DNA of 64,000 nt from Pseudacidovorax intermedius (GTDB taxonomy: Bacteria > Pseudomonadota > Gammaproteobacteria > Burkholderiales > Burkholderiaceae_C), in assembly GCF_003350475.1 (NCBI RefSeq), contig NZ_QQAV01000001.1, positions 302,836 through 366,835 of the forward strand, read 5' to 3'. The notes beneath the pieces are model-generated. The model did no database searches. It was not told the origin of the DNA and saw only the letters and a list, made by a program, of their open reading frames with translations. The position numbers and the translations under genes are program-made. Below, piece by piece: positions 42,279 to 50,012 of this stretch (positions are counted from its first letter, which is position 1; every line of letters starts with the position of its first letter).

Positions 42279-42280
42279 GA

Positions 42281-42288
42281 TCTTCTCC
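42281..42288 (-). promoter_or_regulatory. Ribosome binding site of the giant gene
   Basis: The minus strand reads GGAGAAGATC directly before the ATG, placing GGAG six bases from the start codon. This fixes the start, because the LEPR-XLL motif then lies at residue 22. Confidence 0.8.
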
Positions 42289-42306
42289 GTCTCTCTCGTT
42301 TCCGAT

Positions 42307-42355
42307 CGGGCCCCTCGCGGGCCCGCCTCGTCCTCACGCCGCGGCTGGCCGCGGC
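42307..42355 (-). promoter_or_regulatory. Two GC hairpins in the leader of the giant gene
   Basis: Arms CGGGCCC and GGGCCCG (42307-42325) and arms GCCGCGG and CCGCGGC around a four-base loop (42338-42355) form two stable stem-loops just upstream of the ribosome binding site. Neither is followed by a T-run. They could influence translation start or mRNA stability of the giant transcript; this is inferred from sequence only. Confidence 0.5.
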
Positions 42356-42396
42356 ATGCCCTGTTGTTGCGTCATCGGCCCGCCTGCAAGCGCGAA

Positions 42397-42427
42397 GCGC
42401 CCCCGTGCGCGATCGGCACGGGGGCGC
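42397..42427 (-). promoter_or_regulatory. Strong 12-bp stem-loop between lipoprotein and giant gene
   Basis: Arms GCGCCCCCGTGC and GCACGGGGGCGC enclose a seven-base loop, 23 bases after the lipoprotein stop on the minus strand. It lacks the T-run of an intrinsic terminator, so I read it as a partial terminator, processing site or mRNA stabiliser that could set the ratio of export genes to cargo. Together with the two hairpins below it, it fills most of the 171-base gap. Confidence 0.55.
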
Positions 42428-42449
42428 GGCGCCAGCCGGCAGCCGGTTG

Positions 42450-44036
42450 TCATTGGCCCGCCCGCACCAGCCTCAGCCGGCGGTTGCCCGCCATGTCCGC
42501 GATGGCCACGTCGCCATCGACGAAGTCCACGTACCAGGCGCTGCCCGCGCTGGGCACCGCCGGCGAGCTGCTCCAGTAGCTGGCGCCCGCGCTGTTGGGG
42601 AAGTACGCCCGGTTGAAGGCGGGGGCCCGGCAGTGGCGCTCGACCAGCGAGGCCAGCTCGTTGCGGTTGGGCAGGCGCCAGTCGCTGTAGCCCAGCCAGC
42701 CCGCGGCATTGGCCGCCGCCACCTGCCCCAGCGCGCCGCTCCAGCTGAAGCTGGCGGCACTGCCCGACTCGCAGCTGCCGCCGCTCTGGCCCTGCGGGCA
42801 CTGCGCCCACATGAGCTGGGTGCGCCGGTCGGTGACGGTGCCATCGCCGGGCGCGCTGTAGCGGTCGGACGCCGACTTGGCCGAACCGGCGGTGCACGGC
42901 GCCGCCGACGACAGGGCCGGCGCGCTGCCGCCGCTGACCAGCCGCAGCGACACGGCATTGCCGGGCGAATCGGCCTTGTTGCGCGGGCCCACGATGCCGA
43001 GCGAGAAGTCCACCACCCAGGCGGTCTGCGCATCGTCGGGATAGGTGGTGTTGCTCCAGAACACCGAGCGCGCCTGGTTGCCCAGGCCGGCCAGGTCGGA
43101 GAACCAGTCGGTGGTCGCGGCCACGCCGGTGCTGCGGCCGGCGTTGACCAGGCTGTCGAGCTCGCCGACCTCGGGCAGACGCCAGTCGCTGGCGCCGCAC
43201 AGGCGGGCGGTGTTGGCGGCGTCGATCTGCGCCTGCACGTCGGCGAAGGCGGTGGCGGCCGGCTGGCTCACGCCCTGCTGCACCTGCCACATCAGGCCGG
43301 TGACCGCATCGCGCACGCAGGCCCAGCCGCTGGCCCCGGAGGCCATGGCCTGGCCGCTGGCCGAGACCTTGACATAGCTGAAGCCGGCCGGGCCGTCGCT
43401 GCCGCCGCCGGTCAGGGCCCGGCTGTCGCGGCCGTATTCGGCATCCTGGCCCGCGAGGCCGCTGGCCGGGCAGGCCACCGCCGCGCCCGCCGCCGTGTAG
43501 CACTGGGCGATGCCGGTGTCGTTGAGGCCGCCCGCATCGTCGTTGAGGATGGTGCCGTAGGCCACCGGCGAATTGGAGGCGCCGCCGATGCTCACGCGGA
43601 AGCGCTTGTTGGCCTGGAAGGTGCCGTCGTCGCACAGCGGGATGGCGAAGGTCACGCTGGAGGCGCCGGCCGGCACCCGCAGCGAGGTGCCGTTGGCGGC
43701 CACGTAGTCGCCGCCGGCGGGGCAGTTGGCCCCGCCGCGCGCATAGCCCGCCACCGGCTTGGCGGCCAGGTTGGGCGCCAGGTCGGCCGTGGTGAAGGTG
43801 ATGGTCTTGTCCACGTTGGGGCCGGACTCGACCTTGACCGTGAAGATGATGCCGTTGCCGGACTCCAGCGCGACGCTGTCGGCCATGCTGAGCACCAGCG
43901 GCGTCTCGGGCACGGGCAGGAAGAAGCCGCCGCCACCGCCGCCGCCGCCTCCACCACAGCCGGCAAGTGCCAGCACGAGCAGCGGCCAGGGGCGCGCGCG
44001 GCGCAGGGCGCGCATCGGTTCAAGGAAGGGGGGCAT
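42450..44036 (-). CDS. Lipoprotein with Calx-beta-like and two DUF1566 (Lcl C-terminal-like) domains
   Basis: 528 residues. The signal peptide ends in LALAG-Cys27, so a lipid-anchored envelope protein is expected; ten glycines follow the Cys. A Calx-beta-like domain spans about residues 45-165 (FTVKVESGPNVDKTITF ... YGTILNDD). Then come two DUF1566 domains, with GLMWQVQ and DWRLPEVGELDSLVN in the first and TQLMWAQ, DWRLPNRNELASLV, YWSSS and RRLRLVR in the second. DUF1566 domains occur in surface and collagen-like binding proteins. The ATG at 44036 has GAGGTGA five bases upstream and overlaps the SecA-like gene by 17 bases, so translation is probably coupled. It lies directly before the giant gene. 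A role as surface anchor or chaperone for the giant protein is inferred. Confidence 0.85.
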   Translation of the reverse strand: MPPFLEPMRALRRARPWPLLVLALAGCGGGGGGGGGGFFLPVPETPLVLSMADSVALESGNGIIFTVKVESGPNVDKTITFTTADLAPNLAAKPVAGYARGGANCPAGGDYVAANGTSLRVPAGASSVTFAIPLCDDGTFQANKRFRVSIGGASNSPVAYGTILNDDAGGLNDTGIAQCYTAAGAAVACPASGLAGQDAEYGRDSRALTGGGSDGPAGFSYVKVSASGQAMASGASGWACVRDAVTGLMWQVQQGVSQPAATAFADVQAQIDAANTARLCGASDWRLPEVGELDSLVNAGRSTGVAATTDWFSDLAGLGNQARSVFWSNTTYPDDAQTAWVVDFSLGIVGPRNKADSPGNAVSLRLVSGGSAPALSSAAPCTAGSAKSASDRYSAPGDGTVTDRRTQLMWAQCPQGQSGGSCESGSAASFSWSGALGQVAAANAAGWLGYSDWRLPNRNELASLVERHCRAPAFNRAYFPNSAGASYWSSSPAVPSAGSAWYVDFVDGDVAIADMAGNRRLRLVRAGQ

Positions 44037-45975
44037 GCAGTTCACCTCGCAGGACAGGGGCTTCGCCGCGGGCGGCGAAGGAGAGTTGGAGCGCGAGCTG
44101 CTGCTCGTGCAGGAAGAGCTGGCGCCGCTGGCGGCGCGCCTGGCGCGCGGCACCGGCGCGCTGCAGGCGCAGGCCGGTGCGCAGCAGCGCCAGCGCCAGG
44201 GGATCGGCCAGGCGTGCCGGCAGGGCCGACTGCAGCCGGGCCACAGTGGCCGCCAGCGGCGCGCCTGCGGGGGCGGACCACAGCCGAAGGCTGCGGCGCG
44301 CCGCCGGCAGGCGTTGGCCGCGGGCATGGAAGAGCGCCTCGGTACGGTCCGAGTCCAGCGGCTCGGGCAGCAGCAGATGCAGCGGCGTCGTGACCGGCAC
44401 CGTGCGCACATCCAGGCCGGCCAGCAGCGGCTCGGGCACCAGCACGACCTCGCCGGGACGCAGCAGCCCGTCGTCGGGGCCCGGGGCGGCGGCGCCCAGC
44501 ACGGCGGGGGCCAGGCCGTGCGCGCGCAGCGCTGGCACCAGCAGGCGGAAGCTCTCCATGCGGCGCAGGCCCACCAGCACGGCAGCGCCGTGCCGCACGG
44601 CCTCGGCCACGGCCTCGGCGGCCTGGCGGGCACGCACCTCGTCGTCGGCCGCCGCCAGGGCATGCCGCAGGGCGAGCGGCGGGGCGGTGCGCGGCTGGCG
44701 CAGCACCACGGCGCCGTAGATGCGCCACAGCTCGGACTCCAGCCCGCGCAGCGAGGAGGCGATGCCGCCCAGCAGCCGGTAGCCGCCGAAGAGCTCCTGG
44801 TGCGACAGCCGGCCGCGGGTGGCGGGCGGATGCGACAGGGGCAGGCCCTCGCGCGCCTCCAGCGCCTGCAGCAGCCCGGTGTGCAGGCTGCGCTCGGGCA
44901 CCAGCTGTGCCAGCGGGAGCTCGCCGCCCAGCACGATGCGCGCGCCGCCAGCGGGGCCGGGCTGCACCTCGTAGTGGCGGCCGCGCACCAGCCGGTCGCG
45001 CACCACCAGCGCCTGCATCAGCAGCTCGTCGCGCCGGCGCGGGGCGCGCCAGAAGGGCGGCAGCCGGTCCTCCAGTTCCGCCAGCAGCGCCTGGCCGGCG
45101 GGGGTGAAGCGCAGCAGTCGGCCGCGGTCGTGGTAGTGCTCGCCGGCACGGAACTCCGCGGCCAGTCCCTGCGCGCAGGCGATGGCCTCCAGCAGCAGCG
45201 GGTTGTGGCCCGGCTCGCTGGCCACATGCGGATGCACGGCGTCGTCGATGAGCACGCGGTCGGCGTCGTCCACCAGGGCCCAGCAGGGCGTGGCACGCGG
45301 CCACAGCGCGGGATCGCGCAGCCGGTCGGCCAGCAGGCGGCGGGCGGTGACGAGCAGCACCTGCGCCCCGTAGGCCTGCGGTGCCGCCTCGGCCGGCGCC
45401 TGGGGCGGCAGGACGGCACAGGACACGCCGCAGCGCAGGTACAGCGGCCCGAAGGCGGCGGCATGGCGCGCAGCCAGCAGTTCGTTGCCGCACACCAGGT
45501 GGCAGCGGCGGCCGGCCCAGGCGCCCAGCACGGCGGCCAGCGCGATGGCGAGGCTCTTGCCGCTGCAGGGGCCGGCCTCGACCAGCCGGCCCTGCGCCAC
45601 GGCCAGGGCCGCCTGCAGCTGGGCCGGCGTGGGCCGCTGACCCAGGCTGCGCGAGGCCAGCTCGGCCGCCGCCGCAGCGGCGGCGCCCCAGGCGGCCACG
45701 GTGGTACCGGTGGCGGCCTCGCCGGCGCGGGCCACGGCGGCGCGCAGCGCGTGACGGGCCTGGCGCGCCCGGGCGGCCAGCGCCTCGTCGTCCAGCAACT
45801 GCAGCGGCGGCTCGGCGGCGCGGGCGGCCTGCAGCAGGGCCGCCAGCATCGCCTGCCGGCGCCAGGCCTGCAGGCGCCACCAGCCCGGCAGCGTGCTGCG
45901 CCCGGCCCAGGGCGAGCGCAGCGCGGGCGCGGCCGGCGTGCTGTCGTGGGAGGCGTCGGCGCCGGGCAGGATCAC
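44020..45975 (-). CDS. SecA-like ATPase, shortened and degenerate
   Basis: 651 residues, starting at a GTG whose last bases form the stop of the upstream gene (GTGA overlap); AGAGG lies eight bases upstream. The SecA plan can be followed: QLQAALAVAQGRLVEAG leading to a Walker A-like GPCSGKS (residues 135-141), then Walker B ALVDDADRVLIDD (233-245). Counterparts of the preprotein cross-linking region follow, then HQELFGGYRLLGGIAS (compare YxKLAGMTGT). The NBD2 start reads GAAVLVGLRRMESF, and PLDSDRTEALFHARGQR stands in the GRSGRQGD region. The usual catalytic Glu of DEVD is Asp here, and the arginine-finger segment AGRGTDI reads AGLDVR. It is about 200 residues shorter than SecA, with no zinc tail or recognisable scaffold end. 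It probably powers or gates export of the giant protein. Activity is uncertain. Confidence 0.8.
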   Translation of the reverse strand: MILPGADASHDSTPAAPALRSPWAGRSTLPGWWRLQAWRRQAMLAALLQAARAAEPPLQLLDDEALAARARQARHALRAAVARAGEAATGTTVAAWGAAAAAAAELASRSLGQRPTPAQLQAALAVAQGRLVEAGPCSGKSLAIALAAVLGAWAGRRCHLVCGNELLAARHAAAFGPLYLRCGVSCAVLPPQAPAEAAPQAYGAQVLLVTARRLLADRLRDPALWPRATPCWALVDDADRVLIDDAVHPHVASEPGHNPLLLEAIACAQGLAAEFRAGEHYHDRGRLLRFTPAGQALLAELEDRLPPFWRAPRRRDELLMQALVVRDRLVRGRHYEVQPGPAGGARIVLGGELPLAQLVPERSLHTGLLQALEAREGLPLSHPPATRGRLSHQELFGGYRLLGGIASSLRGLESELWRIYGAVVLRQPRTAPPLALRHALAAADDEVRARQAAEAVAEAVRHGAAVLVGLRRMESFRLLVPALRAHGLAPAVLGAAAPGPDDGLLRPGEVVLVPEPLLAGLDVRTVPVTTPLHLLLPEPLDSDRTEALFHARGQRLPAARRSLRLWSAPAGAPLAATVARLQSALPARLADPLALALLRTGLRLQRAGAARQARRQRRQLFLHEQQLALQLSFAARGEAPVLRGELHAPLP

Positions 45976-48119
45976 AGCGCGTACCTCTTCTGCAGCAGTT
46001 GCAGGAAGCCCTTGTGGAAGCGGTCCCACAGCGGCTGCGCGGGCAGGGCCACCCGCAGCACGCCGGACATGCCGGCATAGGTGGTGGCCGGCGCGCCGGC
46101 GGGCAGCGGCGCGCGCAGCTCGAAGAAGGATTCGGCCGCCAGCGTGCCGGTGCTGTCGTCCGGCCGCACGGCCACCTCGCCGCCACCGGGCAGGCCCAGG
46201 GCCGGCGAGGCCAGGCGCTCGCGCTGGTAGGGGATCACCTCCAGCCGCTGCACGGCGATGCCCTGCCCCGCCTGGCCGGCCAGGCGCAGCTCGCCGGCCA
46301 CCGGCGGCGCGCCGAACAGGTCGGCCGCGTCGCCCTGCGCCAGCACGGCGCTGAAGCGGTAGTGGCCGGCATCGACCACCTCGCCCAGCAACTGGCCGCG
46401 CTCGATCCAGGCCTGGCGGCGCTCGTGCAGCTGGGGCGCCACCCATTCGCCGTCCTGCGGGGCGCGCACGGTCAGGCGCTCGCGCAGGGCGCGCAGTTCG
46501 TCCAGCTGCTGGCGGGTGGCGTCGATGCGCACCTGCAGCGGCGCGGCGTCGGCGGGCGTGCGCTGCAGCGACTGCAGCTGCAGGGTGCGCAGCTCGTCCA
46601 GCTGCAGGGCGGCCAGGTCGATGTTGAGGTCGAGGTCGGGATTGCGCAGCTCGGCCAGCACCTCGCCGCGGCGCACGCTCTGGCCGTGGCGCACGCGAAG
46701 CTCGGTGAGCACGCCGGGCGATTCGACGAAGAGCAGCGCGCGGCGCTGCGCCTCCAGCACGCCGGGCACGCGCACCGCATGGGGCAGCGGCACCCAGGCG
46801 GTCAGCACGTAGGCCGCCAGGACCAGGCCCGCCACGGCGCCCACGGCGCGCGTGCGGCGCCCGGCCACGGCCGGGCCGGCCAGGTAGGCGGCGAACTTGC
46901 GCCCCGGCAGCACCAGCAGCGTGACGACGGTGGTGGCCAGCAGCGCCAGGCCAACGCCGAACCACTTGTCCAGCGTGGTCAGCAGGATGGTCGCGCTCAG
47001 CAGCAGGCGGTAGGCGAAGCTGGCCCAGCCGTAGGCGGTGAACCACAGGCGCTCGGTCGCATCGGTGGCGGGGCCGGCGGCGGCGCGGTTGCCCAGCAGC
47101 ACGCGGTCGCACCAGGCCATCACCTGCTGCTGGCCCTTCTGGTAGAGGTTGGGCAGCTCCACCAGGTCGGTGAGCACATAGTAGGCATCGAAGCGCAGCA
47201 GCGGGTTGCCGTTGAACAGCAGCGCCGAGACCGAGCCGATGAACATGATGTTGAAGGCCAGCCCGTTGAGCGGTCCCTCCGCCGTGTGGGCCCACACCAG
47301 CGTGGCCAGGGCGGCGAAGAACAGCTCGGTGGCCACGCCCGCCAGGCCCACGTAGGCGCGCCGCCAGCGGCTGCCGAAGCCCCAGGTGGCGGTGGCGTCC
47401 ACATAGGGCAGCGGCGTGAAGATCAGGAACATCACGCCGAAGGTGTGGACCTGCCCGCCGTAGCGCTTGACCACGAAGGCATGCGCCGTCTCGTGCAGCA
47501 CCTTCAGCAGCGTCATGCCCAGGTAGAGCCAGGGCAGGTTGGACAGCGAGAGCACGCCGTCGGCATGGCGGCCCAGGCGCTCGGAATGCTCCACGGCCGT
47601 CCACACGCCGGCCAGCACGGCCAGCAGCCACACCACGCCCGCGGCGCGGCCGGTGCAGGCCATGACGAGCGGACGCAGGCGGTCGAGCAGCCGGTTGGGG
47701 TTGAACACCGGCACCCGCACGTACAGGAAGGACAGCAGCTTGCCCTGCAGCTCGCGGTCCTTCTGGCGGCGGCTGCGCTCGTCGATGGCATGGCTGTCGG
47801 GCGAGCCGGCCGTCACGAGCATGTTGGACACGTGCAGCTGCGACAGCAGGCGCACCACCTCGTCCTGGCCGGGGGCGGCGGCGCCGTGCACGCGCACGTA
47901 CTCGCGCCAGACCTCGTCGACGGTGCGGCCGGTGTCGAGCGCGCGCGCGAAGTCGTAGGCCTGCGGCGTGACGCGGAAGAAGCGGTGGGCGTAGACGTCC
48001 TCCAGCACGAACCACAGCTGGCCGCGGTAGCGCTGCGCCCGCGCCTGCACGGCCGGCTGCAGCGCCACGCGCTGGCCGGCCACGCGGTACCAGGTGTCAC
48101 TGAAGGCGGCGCCGGGCAT
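45972..48119 (-). CDS. PqqD-like / M50 zinc-metalloprotease-like / HlyD fusion membrane protein
   Basis: 715 residues. Residues about 30-100 resemble the PqqD/RRE peptide-binding fold (YRGQLWFVLEDVYAHRFFRV ... ARALDTGRTVDEVW). A multi-pass membrane part follows, with the M50 motif H209-E-T-A-H213 and the second motif N305-P-LLRFD311-AYY, so the zinc ligands are present. After several more hydrophobic segments, residues about 450-700 form a HlyD-like periplasmic part (biotinyl-lipoyl-like VRHGQSVRRGEVLAEL, a helical stretch, then a barrel). This plan is known from proteins that export or process peptides and bacteriocins. In this operon it takes the inner-membrane position where an ABC transporter would be expected. 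The ATG at 48119 has GGAG ten bases upstream. Confidence 0.85.
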   Translation of the reverse strand: MPGAAFSDTWYRVAGQRVALQPAVQARAQRYRGQLWFVLEDVYAHRFFRVTPQAYDFARALDTGRTVDEVWREYVRVHGAAAPGQDEVVRLLSQLHVSNMLVTAGSPDSHAIDERSRRQKDRELQGKLLSFLYVRVPVFNPNRLLDRLRPLVMACTGRAAGVVWLLAVLAGVWTAVEHSERLGRHADGVLSLSNLPWLYLGMTLLKVLHETAHAFVVKRYGGQVHTFGVMFLIFTPLPYVDATATWGFGSRWRRAYVGLAGVATELFFAALATLVWAHTAEGPLNGLAFNIMFIGSVSALLFNGNPLLRFDAYYVLTDLVELPNLYQKGQQQVMAWCDRVLLGNRAAAGPATDATERLWFTAYGWASFAYRLLLSATILLTTLDKWFGVGLALLATTVVTLLVLPGRKFAAYLAGPAVAGRRTRAVGAVAGLVLAAYVLTAWVPLPHAVRVPGVLEAQRRALLFVESPGVLTELRVRHGQSVRRGEVLAELRNPDLDLNIDLAALQLDELRTLQLQSLQRTPADAAPLQVRIDATRQQLDELRALRERLTVRAPQDGEWVAPQLHERRQAWIERGQLLGEVVDAGHYRFSAVLAQGDAADLFGAPPVAGELRLAGQAGQGIAVQRLEVIPYQRERLASPALGLPGGGEVAVRPDDSTGTLAAESFFELRAPLPAGAPATTYAGMSGVLRVALPAQPLWDRFHKGFLQLLQKRYAL

Positions 48120-48134
48120 GTCGTGTGCGCTCCG

Positions 48135-50012
48135 CTACCACCACAGCCACAGGCGCAGCTTGTCCACCAGCCGGTGGGTCAGGATCCACGCCACGTTGCG
48201 TTCGCCGGCGTCGATGCGCACGGCGCCACTCATGCCGGGCCGCCACCAGTCGGCGGCGGGCTGCTGCATCTCGGCGCGCAGCAGGAACTGGTTGCCGTCC
48301 TGGCCCTTGGTCTGGGCCACGGGGATCACGGCCGTCACGCGCAGCGGGATGCGGCGGTCGGGGTCGCTGACCAGCACCAGCTCGCCGCTGGCCTGCGCGG
48401 GCACCAGGGGCATGTCGCCCTCGGGCACGGTGGCCACCACGTACAGGCCCTCGACGCGGGCGATGCGAAAGAGCTTGTCGCCCTTCTTGACCGGAGCGCC
48501 GAGCAGGTCCTTGCGCTCGCCCTCGACGATCACGCCGTCGAAGGGCGCGCGCACCTCGGCCTGGGCCAGCGCCTCGCGCACGCGGGCCAGGCGCGCCTGG
48601 GCCTGGCGCTGGCGGGCGGTGGCCACTTCCATCTCGGCCCAGGCGGCGGCGGCGCGGGCCTTGTCGGCCTCGGCGCCGAAGCGGCGCACCTCGGCGTCGG
48701 CATCGTTCTCCTGCTGGCGCAGCTCGCGGGTGTCGAGCGTGGCGAGCAGCTGGCCGCTCTGCACGCGCTCGCCGGCGCTGGTCTCGGCGCTGTCGACGCG
48801 GCCGTCGTAGCCGGCGGCCAGCACCCGCGTGCTGTCGGTGGCGAGCTGGCCGGTGCCGTGTACGCGGTAGTCCCAGGTGGCGAAGGCGGCATACAGCACG
48901 AACAGGCCGGCCGCCACGGCCACGGCCTTGGGCCAGACATGGCGCGGCCCCAACCAGGACGCCAGGCGCAGCCGCAGGGCGTCGCGCGCACGCAGGCCCC
49001 ACCAGCGCTCGCGCTGGCGCAGCTCGGCCAGGCGCGGCAGCACCAGCGCGGCCATGCCGCGCACCCGGGCCAGGCCGGGCTCGTCCACGGCGCGGCCTTC
49101 GGGCAGCGCGAACAGCAGCACGGCCTCGGGCGGGCCGTCCTCGGGGCCGAGGGCCATGGCGCACACCGCGGGCAGGCCCAGGGCCTCGCCCAGGCGCTGC
49201 AGCACGGGCGTCTGGTCGGCCTGCAGCACGCCCTCGTGCGCCAGGCTCTCGTCCATGGCGGCCTCGACCAGGGCGGCCAGGTCGGTGCCGGCCTCGAAGC
49301 GGTCCAGGTGGCTGATGGCGGCCAGCTGCGCCCGGCCTTCGTCGACCCAGCCCAGCGCGACGTGCGAGGCGCCGCTCAAGGCGGCCAGGCCGTTGACCAG
49401 GGCCAGCCGGGCGGCACTGCCGTGGGCCGCGCGCTGCACCTCGGTGGCCAGCGCCAGCAGCGCGGGCAGCGTGGGCGAGGCCGCCGGCACGCCCTCTTCC
49501 ACCGCCACGCCGGCCGGGGCGCCGACGCCCGGCATGTCGGCCACGAGCTGCGCACGCAGCGCCAGCTCGTTGAGGCTGGCGCGCTCGCGCTGGGGGATCT
49601 CGATGAGGGCCAGCACCGGCCGCTCGCCGGCCTGGCGCACGGCCAGGTGGAACAGCGCGACGCCCTCGTGCGTGACGGGCATCAGCGCGAAGCCCTTGTC
49701 GGCCGCGCGCGGCGCCAGGGCCTGCAGGCTGGCCAGCGTGGCGGCATCGAGCGCGCCCGCCACAGGCAGGGCCACCTCGGCGACAGCGCCCAGCAGTTGC
49801 CAGCCGCTGCCGTCGGCCGGGGCGGCATCGGTGCCATCGACGCGGCCGGCGATCCACACGCGGCGGGCGCGGCACAGGTGGCGCAGGCCGGCGGCGTATT
49901 CGTCCCAGAAGCCGGGCTCGCCGCTGGAGCGGCGGCGCAGCGCCTGCAGGGCCTGCACCAGCCCCAGCGCGTCCGGCGCGCCGAGCGTGTGGGGAGGGTC
50001 GGCCGCGCCCAT
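48135..50012 (-). CDS. GAF-like domain fused to HlyD-type membrane fusion protein
   Basis: 625 residues. The first 350 or so residues are cytoplasmic-looking; a GAF-like segment covers about residues 180-330 (ARLALVNGLAALSGASHVAL ... AVLLFALPEG). One membrane span follows (about 362-380, AVAVAAGLFVLYAAF), then a periplasmic adaptor: lipoyl half GYDGRVDSAETSAGERVQSG, a long coiled coil, then APFDGVIVEG and a beta-barrel. HlyD family members normally have only a short cytoplasmic tail, so the large N-terminal sensor-like domain is unusual. The ATG at 50012 shares a base with the upstream stop (TGATG), and AGGAAGGAAG lies upstream. Likely a second inner-membrane adaptor of the export machine, perhaps ligand-controlled. 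Confidence 0.8.
   Translation of the reverse strand: MGAADPPHTLGAPDALGLVQALQALRRRSSGEPGFWDEYAAGLRHLCRARRVWIAGRVDGTDAAPADGSGWQLLGAVAEVALPVAGALDAATLASLQALAPRAADKGFALMPVTHEGVALFHLAVRQAGERPVLALIEIPQRERASLNELALRAQLVADMPGVGAPAGVAVEEGVPAASPTLPALLALATEVQRAAHGSAARLALVNGLAALSGASHVALGWVDEGRAQLAAISHLDRFEAGTDLAALVEAAMDESLAHEGVLQADQTPVLQRLGEALGLPAVCAMALGPEDGPPEAVLLFALPEGRAVDEPGLARVRGMAALVLPRLAELRQRERWWGLRARDALRLRLASWLGPRHVWPKAVAVAAGLFVLYAAFATWDYRVHGTGQLATDSTRVLAAGYDGRVDSAETSAGERVQSGQLLATLDTRELRQQENDADAEVRRFGAEADKARAAAAWAEMEVATARQRQAQARLARVREALAQAEVRAPFDGVIVEGERKDLLGAPVKKGDKLFRIARVEGLYVVATVPEGDMPLVPAQASGELVLVSDPDRRIPLRVTAVIPVAQTKGQDGNQFLLRAEMQQPAADWWRPGMSGAVRIDAGERNVAWILTHRLVDKLRLWLWW

Noticed and set aside
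28518..44393. A 5,291-codon plus-strand open frame
   Set aside because: Same shadow effect; it runs across the giant gene, the leader and the lipoprotein gene without regard to gene borders.
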